Under the pieces are notes generated by a model. The model was not told the origin of the DNA and did not search any database. It was given only the letters and a program-made list of their open reading frames with translations. The translations under genes and the position numbers were made by a program. Source: Streptomyces sp. NBC_00224 (GTDB lineage Bacteria > Actinomycetota > Actinomycetes > Streptomycetales > Streptomycetaceae). From it: a DNA stretch of 64,000 bases. Numbering within the stretch: the stretch's first letter is position 1; each line of letters starts with the position of its first letter. Location of the stretch: the NCBI RefSeq assembly GCF_041435195.1, contig NZ_CP108107.1, positions 156,251 to 220,250 of the forward strand. The letters run 5' to 3'. Of the stretch, positions 32,427 to 40,691 are shown one piece after another.

Positions 32427-33824
32427 TCAGTCGGTGTGCTCCAGGCGCACCGCGCCCGTGCTGAGGCAGGACAGCAGCGTCCGGGCCTGGACGTTGACGT
32501 AGTGCCCGTGCGAGGTGAGCGCACTGAGCTGGTCCTGGGTGCACCACCGGAATCCGGGCGGGGCATCCAGTGGCGCCACGGCTTCGTCGGCCTCGACGAA
32601 CATGTAGCGGCTCTCCGCGTACAGGAAGCGCCCGCCCTCCTCGGAATGCACCGCCTCGTAGCGGACGCGTTCGGGGGAGGCACTGAGCACCTCCTCCAGG
32701 AAGGGGGGCCGCTCAGCGGGGTCCAGGTGGTCCCAGTTCCCCGGAGTGCACTGCACGGTGGGGCCGAGCTCGATGGTGTCCAGGAAGCCCGCCTCCGCGC
32801 GGGCCCGCACCAGCAGGTGCACGACGCCGTCGATGCGGCGGAAGAGGAAGGCCGCGACTCCCAGGCCGACGGGTTCGAACAATGGCTGCGACCAGGCCGG
32901 CACTTCGCGGCTGCCCGCCTGCACGGCGACCGCGACCACACGGAAGAACCGGCCGTCGGTCCGGGCGAGTGTGTCCTCGCCCCGCTCCCAGCCGTCGATG
33001 CCGGAGAGGGGGACGAGCCGGGTCACCACGTCCTGGCCCGAACGCTCGGTGGTGATCCAGGACTGGAACTCGGCGTCGGAGTGCAGCGCCCGTGGTTCGA
33101 CGTCCCCGGCGGGAAGGCAGGCGAGCACGGTCCGCGCGTCCATGTTGACCACGTTGTCCTGCCGCAGCAGCTGCCCGATCTGACCAAGCGTCAGCCAGCA
33201 GAAGTCGTCGTGCTCCGCCACGTCGCCGACGGCCTCGACGAGCATGTTGCGGTTGGCCTTGCGGTAGAACCACGAGCCGTGCTCCGACTGGCGCACGTCG
33301 TAGAGGATCCGGCCCCGGTCGGGCCGGGTGAAATGCTCCAGGTACCGCACCTGCGCGCCCTGGTGCACCCGCAGGTAGTTGCTCCGGGTCGCCTGCACGG
33401 TGGGCGACAGCTGGAGCAGATTGCGGTTGCCGGGTTCCAGCTTCGCCTGCATCAGGAAGTGCAGTACGCCGTCGAACTCCTTCACCACGATGCCCAGGAT
33501 CCCGGCCTCGGGCTGGTTGATCGTCGGCTGCTCCCAGCGGTGGAAGGGCCCCTCGGAACTGGTGACGGACAAACCCTCCACCGAGAAGAACCGGCCGCTG
33601 CGGTGCACCAGGTTTCCCGTGTCCTTCGCGAAGGACCATCCGTCCAACTCGGCGAACGGAATGCGCTCCACGGCGAAGTGATGGGCCTGTGTGCGCTTTT
33701 CGAGCCACTTGGCGACGTCTTCCGTGCGCAGGCTGTGCCCCGTGTCCCGCACGCTCGCCGACCTCGCCAGCCGCTCTCGCAGGTCGTGTTCCGTCCGCGG
33801 GCGAAGCCGCGTCGTCGCGTTCAT
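32427..33824 (-). CDS. NDP-hexose 2,3-dehydratase
   Basis: A 465-residue protein made of two homologous halves (about residues 20-230 and 240-460), each with a W-Q/S-P and GVLHFLMQAKLEPGN or GVVHLLVRARAEAGF core, exactly as in the EvaA/UrdS/TylX3 family. The enzyme removes the C-2 hydroxyl of dTDP-4-keto-6-deoxyglucose to give the 3,4-diketo intermediate, which the 3-ketoreductase at 26746-27747 then captures. It lies 34 bp after the rfbA stop, in the same operon. Confidence 0.9.
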   Translation of the reverse strand: MNATTRLRPRTEHDLRERLARSASVRDTGHSLRTEDVAKWLEKRTQAHHFAVERIPFAELDGWSFAKDTGNLVHRSGRFFSVEGLSVTSSEGPFHRWEQPTINQPEAGILGIVVKEFDGVLHFLMQAKLEPGNRNLLQLSPTVQATRSNYLRVHQGAQVRYLEHFTRPDRGRILYDVRQSEHGSWFYRKANRNMLVEAVGDVAEHDDFCWLTLGQIGQLLRQDNVVNMDARTVLACLPAGDVEPRALHSDAEFQSWITTERSGQDVVTRLVPLSGIDGWERGEDTLARTDGRFFRVVAVAVQAGSREVPAWSQPLFEPVGLGVAAFLFRRIDGVVHLLVRARAEAGFLDTIELGPTVQCTPGNWDHLDPAERPPFLEEVLSASPERVRYEAVHSEEGGRFLYAESRYMFVEADEAVAPLDAPPGFRWCTQDQLSALTSHGHYVNVQARTLLSCLSTGAVRLEHTD

Positions 33825-33858
33825 CCCGTGCCCTCCCCAGGTCCGGTGAACAGCGGCC

Positions 33859-34728
33859 TCATCCGGAGAGGGCCACTTCCATGACGTACTGGCCATAGGG
33901 CGACTTCGCCAGCCGGCTGCCGAGCCGGTAGCAGGCGTCGCGGTCGATGTACCCCATGCGCCAGGCGATTTCTTCGAGGCAGGCGATCCTCACGCCCTGC
34001 CGGTGCTCCAGGATCTGCACGTACTGCCCGGCTTCGGTCAGGGCGTCGTGGGTGCCCGTGTCCAGCCAGACGAAGCCGCGGCCGAGCGGTATCAGCGTGG
34101 CTTGGTCGCGCTCCAGGTAGGTGCGGTTGACATCGGTGATCTCCAGCTCGCCCCGCTCGGAAGGCCGCAGCCCCCGGGCGATGTCGACCACGTCGTTGTC
34201 GTACAGGTAGAGCCCGGTGATCGCCATGTTGGTGCGCGGCTGGGCGGGCTTCTCCTCGATCGAGATGAGCTTTCCCCGCTCGTCCACCTCGCCGACGCCG
34301 TAACGCTCCGGGTCGCGCACCGGGTAGCCGAAGAGGACGCAGCCCTCCACGTTCTGAACGGCCCGGTACAGCAGACTGCCGAACTTCGGGCCGTGGAAGA
34401 TGTTGTCACCGAGGACCAGGGCGACGGAGTCGTCGCCTATGTGGTCGGCGGAGACGAGGAACGCGTCCGCCAGACCACGGGGCTTGTCCTGCTCGGCATA
34501 GCTCAGCGAGATGCCGAGTTCGGATCCGTCTCCCAGCAGAGCCCGGAAGTTCTCGACATCGTGCGGCGCGGAAATGATTTGTATATCGGTGATTCCCGCG
34601 AGCATCAGCACCGAAAGCGGGTAGTAGATCATGGGCTTGTCGTAGACGGGGAGCAGTTGCTTGGAAACGCCGATCGTAATCGGATGCAGCCGTGTTCCGT
34701 GCCCACCGGCAAGGATTATCCCCTTCAT
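33859..34728 (-). CDS. rfbA: glucose-1-phosphate thymidylyltransferase
   Basis: A 289-residue nucleotidyltransferase. LAGGHGTRLHPIT at the N-terminus is the nucleotide-binding signature. KQLLPVYDKPMIYYPLS, GDNIFHGPKF and EEKPAQPRTN are the usual RmlA blocks. ATG 34728 (GGGGAG upstream) is preferred over a start 24 bp earlier. It makes dTDP-glucose for RfbB and is the first gene of the operon with the 2,3-dehydratase and glycosyltransferase. Confidence 0.93.
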   Translation of the reverse strand: MKGIILAGGHGTRLHPITIGVSKQLLPVYDKPMIYYPLSVLMLAGITDIQIISAPHDVENFRALLGDGSELGISLSYAEQDKPRGLADAFLVSADHIGDDSVALVLGDNIFHGPKFGSLLYRAVQNVEGCVLFGYPVRDPERYGVGEVDERGKLISIEEKPAQPRTNMAITGLYLYDNDVVDIARGLRPSERGELEITDVNRTYLERDQATLIPLGRGFVWLDTGTHDALTEAGQYVQILEHRQGVRIACLEEIAWRMGYIDRDACYRLGSRLAKSPYGQYVMEVALSG

Positions 34729-35044
34729 GCTGCTCCCCTTTGTTTTTTTCATGTCGATTCAACGGACATCGGCATCAATGATCACTTCCAGACAGTACGG
34801 ATACAAGCCATCTGCAGTCACATGATCGTCAATTTACTGTCAGATTTCTGCAGGCTTGCCGATGGATTTCTGGGAATGAATCGGGTGGAAAACCCAAAGG
34901 GCGAGCCAGCACCCCGTGCATGGGAACGGTGTGTGATCGACTCGCCCCGCTGGGCGTGTAGGCAAGAGGGTCGCCCCTGAACTCCGCCCGTTTCGGTGCC
35001 GGAGGAAGCCGGCCCGGAGAAGGCCGGCGGTGGCAAATGAGGAA
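34729..35044. other. intergenic region, promoter of the sugar operon
   Basis: A 316-bp stretch with an A/T-rich part (34740-34880) that should hold the rfbA promoter reading leftwards, and GCCGG-rich hairpins near 34995-35030 that would terminate the PPOX gene. No gene is seen. Confidence 0.5.
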
Positions 35045-35503
35045 TTAGACGTTCCGGCTCATGACCCGGTCGACGGCGATCTCGATGACCACCGGGTTGG
35101 GCGGGTTGAGCCAGTCCTTCTTGTAGCGCTCGGCGTACCTGCGCGACCCGTCCGCCAGGCGCTCGGCGTCGTCGAAGACCGTGCCGGTGCCCTCAAGCGT
35201 CACCCAGGAGGAGATGTTGTCGCGCTGGCACAGGGAGACCCGCCCGCCCGGCACCTGGATCAGGTTCCGGGCCTTCTTCGACATGCCCACCGTCATGACC
35301 CGGGCCAGCCGCGCCTCGCCGTCCCAGGTGAAGCTGACGGGCACCGAATGCAGGGTGCCGTCGGGCCGCAGAGTGGTGAGAATGCCCTGGCCGTCCGCCG
35401 CGAGGAATTCCTCGATCTCGGGGCTGAGGGGCCAGCCCTGCGTGTCACGGTGACCCGCAGGCATGACGCCCACCTTCGGCTTGTGTGCGGCATCAGTCGT
35501 CAT
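35045..35503 (-). CDS. PPOX-class (F420 or FMN) oxidoreductase
   Basis: A 152-residue split-barrel protein. The strand pattern GILTTLRPDGTLHSVPVSFTW, then RVSLCQRDNISSWVTLEGTGTV, is typical of the pyridoxamine 5'-phosphate oxidase-like superfamily, in which many Streptomyces members use F420. AAGGAG precedes the ATG. It may act as a tailoring reductase, but no substrate can be named. Its upstream region carries a perfect 24-bp palindrome. Confidence 0.82.
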   Translation of the reverse strand: MTTDAAHKPKVGVMPAGHRDTQGWPLSPEIEEFLAADGQGILTTLRPDGTLHSVPVSFTWDGEARLARVMTVGMSKKARNLIQVPGGRVSLCQRDNISSWVTLEGTGTVFDDAERLADGSRRYAERYKKDWLNPPNPVVIEIAVDRVMSRNV

Positions 35504-35955
35504 TGATTTCCAACTCCTTGAGGCAAATCGTCGGCGGCCCCGTGTGCGGCGTTTTCCGGTCCATCGGTACAGGAAAGTGCATCCGCCACCGAATTCGGCA
35601 GAAATGTCCATTTCTGCCGTCTGTGGGGGCATTCATCGGCTATCGTTTCCGTCGCCCGGCCGGGGGCGATTTTCGGACGGCGCCAAGATTTACATAGTGG
35701 CGCATGCGACAGGGGAGCGCGTTCAACTGCGAAATACCGCGCTTGCACACGTACGGCCTTGAACATTGCATGATCCAGCCCGTTGTGATCATAGTCGCCG
35801 ATGTCGGCGGGTCGTTCTCGTACCGAATAAAAGATTTGACAACGCGCTATACCGGGCGACGGAAGAGCCTGAAGTCCACCGGTATCGGCCGTGACCGCCA
35901 CGCACCGAACCCCGGCGCTCGTGGACGCGCCGACCGAGCAGAGGAGAGCCCCCCC
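35504..35955. other. 450-bp divergent regulatory region
   Basis: Between the PPOX gene (leftwards) and the hydrolase gene (rightwards). It is unusually A/T-rich for this window, contains the palindrome at 35596-35619 and has no coding frame. Confidence 0.5.
35596..35619. promoter_or_regulatory. perfect 24-bp palindrome, candidate operator
   Basis: CGGCAGAAATG-TC-CATTTCTGCCG: 11-bp perfect arms with a 2-bp centre, 93 bp upstream of the PPOX start. The size and symmetry fit a dimeric TetR- or GntR-type regulator, none of which is encoded next to it. Confidence 0.6.
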
Positions 35956-36645
35956 ATGAAGAGACCGGTAGTGGCGGTCACCGCGGACGCGGTTCCAGCG
36001 AACTGGGGCATCTGGGGCACCATTCCGGCGGCCGTGCAGCCCTGGGCCTACATCGCCAGGGTGACCGAGGCGGGCGGCTCACCGCTGCTGCTGCCACCGG
36101 TACCCGAAGCCGTCGAGGACGTGATGGAGACCGTGGACGCGCTCCTCATCACCGGCGGCGGCGACATCGACCCCGCGCGTTACGGCGCCGAGCGCGACCC
36201 GCACACCTTCCCGCCGGACAAGCTGCGCGATGTCACCGACTTCGCCGCCCTGGCCGTCGCCGAACGGCGCGGCATCCCGGTGCTCGGCATCTGCCGCGGC
36301 CTGCAGGTGATCGCAGTGTCCCGGGGCGGGACACTGCACCAGCACCTGCCCACCCACGGTCCCTCCGTCCCGGGCCGGCACACGGACCGCGAGATCAAGG
36401 TCCTGTCCGAATCCCTGCTGGGGAGCGCCGTCGGCGCCGTCACCAGCGGAAAGTGCCACCACCACCAGGGCCTGGCCACGGTCGGCGAGGGACTCGTCGC
36501 CACCGCCTGGGCGGAGGAGGACGGTGTCATCGAGGCGGTGGAGGACCCGTCCGCGCGCTTCCTGGTCGGGTTCCAGCCGCATGCCGAAGAGGGCAGCTCC
36601 GAGATCACGGGCCTGTTCAAGGCCTTCGTCAACGCGGCGTACTGA
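35956..36645 (+). CDS. gamma-glutamyl-gamma-aminobutyrate hydrolase family protein (class I GATase-like)
   Basis: A 229-residue peptidase C26-type hydrolase. The nucleophile elbow GICRGLQVIA supplies Cys and the C-terminal GFQPHAEE supplies His and Glu, completing the Cys-His-Glu triad. LLITGGGDIDPARYG is the family's oxyanion loop. Relatives cleave gamma-glutamyl amides (PuuD). In secondary-metabolite clusters such enzymes remove gamma-glutamyl protecting groups, but no gamma-glutamyl ligase is visible here. Confidence 0.85.
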   Translation: MKRPVVAVTADAVPANWGIWGTIPAAVQPWAYIARVTEAGGSPLLLPPVPEAVEDVMETVDALLITGGGDIDPARYGAERDPHTFPPDKLRDVTDFAALAVAERRGIPVLGICRGLQVIAVSRGGTLHQHLPTHGPSVPGRHTDREIKVLSESLLGSAVGAVTSGKCHHHQGLATVGEGLVATAWAEEDGVIEAVEDPSARFLVGFQPHAEEGSSEITGLFKAFVNAAY

Positions 36646-36745
36646 GTGGCGTACTGAGCGGTCCATGCGGCGGACTGAGGGGCGCCCTCGACCGGCCGCG
36701 CTCAGCCACCGGTGCTGATGCCCGGAAACCGAATACCGCCGCTCG

Positions 36746-36817
36746 GGCGGTCACCACAGGCCCTCACCCTGTGGTGGCCGCCCTTCGGCGTGTCCGGGGC
36801 CGGGCCCCGGACACGCC
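36746..36817. terminator. two consecutive terminator hairpins between convergent genes
   Basis: The first stem is GGCGGTCACCACAGG/CCTGTGGTGGCCGCC (15 bp, one G-T). The second is GGCGTGTCCGGGGC/GCCCCGGACACGCC (14 bp perfect, 3-base loop), 5 bp from the sigma-factor stop. Together they stop transcription in both directions. Confidence 0.75.
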
Positions 36818-36821
36818 GGGG

Positions 36822-37700
36822 TCAGGCCGGCGCGGGCAGGTCCACCCGCGCGAGCTTCGCCGGGTCGACCACCGCCCTGATCTCGGTGATCCGGTCGTCG
36901 GTGACGGTGAACGCGAGCAGCGCCATCGGAGTGCCGTCCTCGTGCCAGGAGAGCACCCCCGGAAGCCCGTTGACGAGCACCGGCCGGCCCAGGGCGGCCG
37001 CGCTGGCGGACAGCCGGGCACCGGCCGCGACCTCGGTGGCGCCGAGGGTGACGACCGTACCGGCCGGGGTGTCCACGGTCAGCTTCACCTCGGGGTCGAG
37101 CACCCGCAGCAGCCCCTCGAAGTCGCCGTCGCGGGCCGCCGCGAGGAACGCCTGGACCACGGCGCGCTGTTGGGGTCCCGCGGCCCCCGGCCGCTCGGTC
37201 GCCTGCACCTTCCGGCGGGCGCGGCTGGCGAGCATCTTGGCCGAGTCGGTGGACTTGCCGAGGATCTGGCCGATCTCGCTGAACGGCACGGCGAACAGAT
37301 CGTGCAGGACGAAGGCGAGCCGTTCGCTGGGCCGCAGCGAATCGAGGACCACCAGGAGAGCGAGCGCGACCGAGTCGGCCACCTCCGCGTTCTCCTCGGG
37401 AGCGGGCCCGGCGTCGAGAGCCACCTCCAGCTCGGGCAGCCGGTCGTCGTAGGAGGCCTCCGGACGGGCCTGGCGCGAGCGCAGGACATCGAGACTGATC
37501 CGGCCGACCACCGTGGTGAGCCATCCGGTGAGGTTGTCGATGGTCGCCGCATCCTGGCGGGAGAGCCGCAGCCAGGCGTCCTGCACGACATCCTCGGCGT
37601 CGGCGTGCGATCCGAGCACACGGTAGGCGACGGCGCGCAGCCGGTCGCGCTGGGCCTCGAACGCCTCGGCCACGGAGTCTGTCGGGCGGGTGTCGGACAT
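36822..37700 (-). CDS. ECF41-type sigma factor with SnoaL-like C-terminal domain
   Basis: A 292-residue sigma factor. Region 2 has AYRVLGSHADAEDVVQDAWLRL; region 4 has LAFVLHDLFAVPFSEIGQILG and STDSAKMLASRARRKV. The ~95-residue C-terminal extension is an NTF2/SnoaL-like fold with DGTPMALLAFTVTDDRITEI, the defining feature of ECF41, whose extension controls activity in place of an anti-sigma factor. It is divergent from its classical partner, a carboxymuconolactone-decarboxylase-like gene. Confidence 0.92.
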   Translation of the reverse strand: MSDTRPTDSVAEAFEAQRDRLRAVAYRVLGSHADAEDVVQDAWLRLSRQDAATIDNLTGWLTTVVGRISLDVLRSRQARPEASYDDRLPELEVALDAGPAPEENAEVADSVALALLVVLDSLRPSERLAFVLHDLFAVPFSEIGQILGKSTDSAKMLASRARRKVQATERPGAAGPQQRAVVQAFLAAARDGDFEGLLRVLDPEVKLTVDTPAGTVVTLGATEVAAGARLSASAAALGRPVLVNGLPGVLSWHEDGTPMALLAFTVTDDRITEIRAVVDPAKLARVDLPAPA

Positions 37701-37702
37701 CT

Positions 37703-37729
37703 TGTTACCTTCCTCGGTCCTGCTTCGTC
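37703..37729 (+). promoter_or_regulatory. ECF41-type promoter of the CMD-family gene
   Basis: TGTTACC followed after exactly 16 bp by CGTC, close to the known ECF41 consensus TGTCACA-N16-CGTC. It sits between the sigma-factor start and the CMD gene and reads towards the latter. Confidence 0.65.
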
Positions 37730-37786
37730 ATAAGGAGTGAGAGCACAGGTAATCCGATCAGCTAACCCGATGAAGGAGCAAGGACC

Positions 37787-38242
37787 ATGGAATCCCGCGT
37801 CAAGAACGCCAAGCTCAGCCCCGACCTCTACTCCGCGATCCAGAGCCTGCACAAGGCGATTGCCGCCGGTGGCGTCGACCAGAAGCTCCTTGAGCTGGTC
37901 CACCTGCGCGCCAGCCAGATCAACGGCTGCGCGCCGTGCGTCTACGCGGGTATCGCCGGGGCGAAGAAGGCCGGCGAGACCGATGAGCGGCTGCACAGCG
38001 TCGTCGCCTGGCGCGAGTCGCCCTTCTACACCGACGAGGAGCGCGCGGCGCTGGCGCTGGCCGAGGCCGCCACCCGCCTCCAGGACGGCGCGGCGGGTGT
38101 CACCGACGAGATCTGGGACGCCGTTGCCGACCACTTCACCGAGGAGCAGCTCAACGCGATCATCCTGGAGATCGCGATGACGAACTTCTTCAACCGCATC
38201 AACCGCACCACCCTGGAGCCGGCGGGCAACACCTGGTCCTGA
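37787..38242 (+). CDS. carboxymuconolactone decarboxylase/AhpD-like protein
   Basis: A 151-residue all-helical protein. ELVHLRASQINGCAPCVYAG holds the CxxC pair (C-A-P-C) and upstream acidic residue of AhpD-like peroxidase-type enzymes; a downstream His is present in the helical repeat. CMD-family genes are the standard target of ECF41 sigma factors, and a matching promoter lies upstream. ATG 37787 has AAGGAGCAAGG upstream. A role in redox stress is likely (family knowledge). Confidence 0.88.
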   Translation: MESRVKNAKLSPDLYSAIQSLHKAIAAGGVDQKLLELVHLRASQINGCAPCVYAGIAGAKKAGETDERLHSVVAWRESPFYTDEERAALALAEAATRLQDGAAGVTDEIWDAVADHFTEEQLNAIILEIAMTNFFNRINRTTLEPAGNTWS

Positions 38243-38750
38243 CTCCGGGCCGGAGGCGTCGCCCGGGTATGCCCCGACGGCGCTCCGGTACGGCGGCACG
38301 GCGGTCGCACCCATCGGGACCACTGATCGTCGCCGCCATGTCCGCGTGACGCGCACGACGCTTCACCGGACAGGCAGCACATTTGGCGGGAGGCCCCCAG
38401 AGACGTCGAAGTTTCTGGGGGCCTCCGTCTCGCGCGGCGCCGACGGCACGACCGGCCGCCGCGGCGAGCTGAACGGCGGTACCTCGACCCGGGCCCACGG
38501 CCAAGCCGCCGCCCCACTCGCGCGCTCCCGGCACGCTCCGGAGCCGGTGCCCCCCGACCCGTGCGGCAGTACCTGCCTCGCCCGCGGAGGGCACCACACG
38601 CACCCCGCATCAGCGGGGCAACCACGCGCTCACCGGCGCGAGTCGGGCAGGACGCGGTCGAGGCCATCGCAACCCCCTGCACCGTACGGCCGCGGGGACT
38701 TCGACGGCGCGGGTCCTGGGCCCGCGACCATGAGGGTGGGAAACGACGGC
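38243..38750. other. 500-bp intergenic region with a terminator
   Basis: GGAGGCCCCCAGA/TCTGGGGGCCTCC (38389-38426, 13 bp) is a probable terminator of the CMD gene. No convincing gene lies on either strand; the remainder is presumably the promoter region of the exporter. Confidence 0.5.
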
Positions 38751-40598
38751 ATGGCAAACGATCACCCGGAGGGCGTCCGCGCCTCGACAACGACCCGGCA
38801 GCCCACCGGCACACCCGCCGCCTCCGCGGCGACCGCTCCGCCCACGCGGCGCGCCACCGACCGCACGAGGGCGAGCGCGCCCCCGGCCGCCCCCGCCGAC
38901 GACACCAGGACATCCGCCCCGGCCGGCCCCAGCCACCGGCAGATCCTGACCATCCTCAGCGGTCTCATGCTGGGCATGTTCCTGGCCTCGCTCGACCAGA
39001 CGATCGTCTCCACCTCGATCCGGACCATCGCGGACGACCTGCACGGGCTCGACCAGCAGGCGTGGGCGACGACCGCCTACCTGATCACGTCGACGATCAC
39101 AACGCCGCTCTACGGCAAACTCTCCGACCTGCACGGGCGCAAGCCGTACTTCCTGGCCGCGATCTCGGTCTTCATCGTCGGCTCCGTCCTGTGCACCTTC
39201 GCCACCTCGATGACCGAGCTGGCCGTCTTCCGCGCGGTGCAGGGTATCGGCGCCGGTGGTCTCATGTCCCTGGCCCTGGCGATCATCGGCGACCTCGTGC
39301 CGCCTCGCGAACGCGCCCGCTACCAGAGCTACCTGCTCGCCACGTTCGCCGCCTCCAGCGTCGCGGGCCCGCTCATCGGCGGGTTCCTCGCCGGGCAGAG
39401 CAGCATCCTCGGCGTGGTCGGCTGGCGGTGGGTGTTCCTGGTCAACGTGCCGGTCGGCATCATCGCGTTGTTCGTCGTCGCCAAGGTCCTCAACCTTCCG
39501 CACACCCGGCGCGACCACCGCATCGACTGGTGGGGCGCGCTCACCATCGTGCTCGGCGTGGTGCCGCTCCTGCTCGTCGCCGAGCAGGGCCGTGCCTGGG
39601 GCTGGGGTTCGGCGCGGTCGCTGGCCTGTTACGGCATCGGCGTGGCCGGCATCATCGCGTGGATCTTCGTGGAGCGGAGCATGGGCGACGACGCGCTCAT
39701 CCCGATGCGTCTGTTCCGCAGCGGCATCTTCAGCAAGACCAGCCTGCTGGCCGTGCTGGTCGGCGCCGGCATGTTCGGCGGGATGCTGATGATCCCTCAG
39801 TACCTGCAGATCGTGAAGGGCGCGAGTCCGACCCGCTCAGGCCTGCAGATGCTGCCGCTGATGGTCGGCCTGATCGTCGCTTCCCTCGTCAGCGGCCGGC
39901 TCACCTCGAAGACCGGGCACTACAAGATCTTCCCGGTGGTCGGCAGCGTCTTCATGGGTGTGGCCCTGCTGCTGTTCCACTTCCAGGTGCAGTGGGACAC
40001 GCCGCTGCCCAAGACGATGGCGTTCATGGTGCTGTTCGGGCTGGGGCTCGGCGCGGTCATGCAGACGCTGGTTCTCGTGGTGCAGAACGGCGTGCCGCCG
40101 CAGGACATGGGTGTGGCGACGGCCTCCTCCACGTTCTTCCGGCAGATCGGAGGCACCCTCGGTACCGCGGTCTTTCTCTCCATCATGTTCAACAGCGTCG
40201 GTGACAAGATCGCCTCGGCCTTCAAGTCGGCAGCGCAGACGCCGGAGTTCCAGGCGGCGCTGCACGACCCGGCCGTGCTGCAGAACCCGGCCAACAAGCC
40301 GGTGCTCGACCTGGTGAACAACCCCGGTTCGGGCGGTTCGGCCGCGCTCAACGACTCCTCATTCATCCAGAATCTGGACCCGCGCCTGGCCGTGCCCTTC
40401 AAGGAGGGCTTCGCCGACTCCATGCAGGGGGTCTTCCTCCTCACGGCCGGGGTGATGGCGCTCGCGTTCCTGACCGTCCTGTGGACCAAGGAGGTTCCGC
40501 TGCGCAATGTGTCGGACCCGCAGGCGCCGACGGCCGAGGAGGACCAGGCCGACGCGACCGCGGTACGCGGCACGTCGGGGCCGGTACCGGCGAAGTAG
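38751..40598 (+). CDS. DHA2-family (14-helix) drug exporter
   Basis: A 615-residue MFS transporter. After a Pro/Ala-rich cytoplasmic N-terminus (about 60 residues) come 14 hydrophobic segments. Signatures are LDQTIVSTSIRTIADDL (motif D1 region), GKLSDLHGRKPY (motif A) and AVQGIGAGGLMSLALAIIGD (motif C of antiporters), with a long extracellular loop before the last helix. DHA2 pumps are common self-resistance exporters in antibiotic clusters. ATG 38751 is chosen; ATG 38730 is also possible. It is followed by a bidirectional terminator. Confidence 0.88.
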   Translation: MANDHPEGVRASTTTRQPTGTPAASAATAPPTRRATDRTRASAPPAAPADDTRTSAPAGPSHRQILTILSGLMLGMFLASLDQTIVSTSIRTIADDLHGLDQQAWATTAYLITSTITTPLYGKLSDLHGRKPYFLAAISVFIVGSVLCTFATSMTELAVFRAVQGIGAGGLMSLALAIIGDLVPPRERARYQSYLLATFAASSVAGPLIGGFLAGQSSILGVVGWRWVFLVNVPVGIIALFVVAKVLNLPHTRRDHRIDWWGALTIVLGVVPLLLVAEQGRAWGWGSARSLACYGIGVAGIIAWIFVERSMGDDALIPMRLFRSGIFSKTSLLAVLVGAGMFGGMLMIPQYLQIVKGASPTRSGLQMLPLMVGLIVASLVSGRLTSKTGHYKIFPVVGSVFMGVALLLFHFQVQWDTPLPKTMAFMVLFGLGLGAVMQTLVLVVQNGVPPQDMGVATASSTFFRQIGGTLGTAVFLSIMFNSVGDKIASAFKSAAQTPEFQAALHDPAVLQNPANKPVLDLVNNPGSGGSAALNDSSFIQNLDPRLAVPFKEGFADSMQGVFLLTAGVMALAFLTVLWTKEVPLRNVSDPQAPTAEEDQADATAVRGTSGPVPAK

Positions 40599-40629
40599 CC
40601 CACCGGGGTCGGCCCGAGAACGCGGAAAT

Positions 40630-40665
40630 GGCCTGACGCCGGCTGCTGGCAGCCGGCGTCAGGCC
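40630..40665. terminator. bidirectional terminator between exporter and acyltransferase genes
   Basis: GGCCTGACGCCGGCTGC and GCAGCCGGCGTCAGGCC, a perfect 17-bp stem with a 2-base centre, between convergent genes. Confidence 0.8.
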
Positions 40666-40691
40666 AGTCCTGGAAGTGCGGGGGCAGGGGC

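Noticed and set aside
30246..33884. 1212-codon open frame on the + strand
   Set aside because: It runs antisense across rfbB, the glycosyltransferase and the 2,3-dehydratase, all of which match known families. Its composition is typical of a mirror frame.
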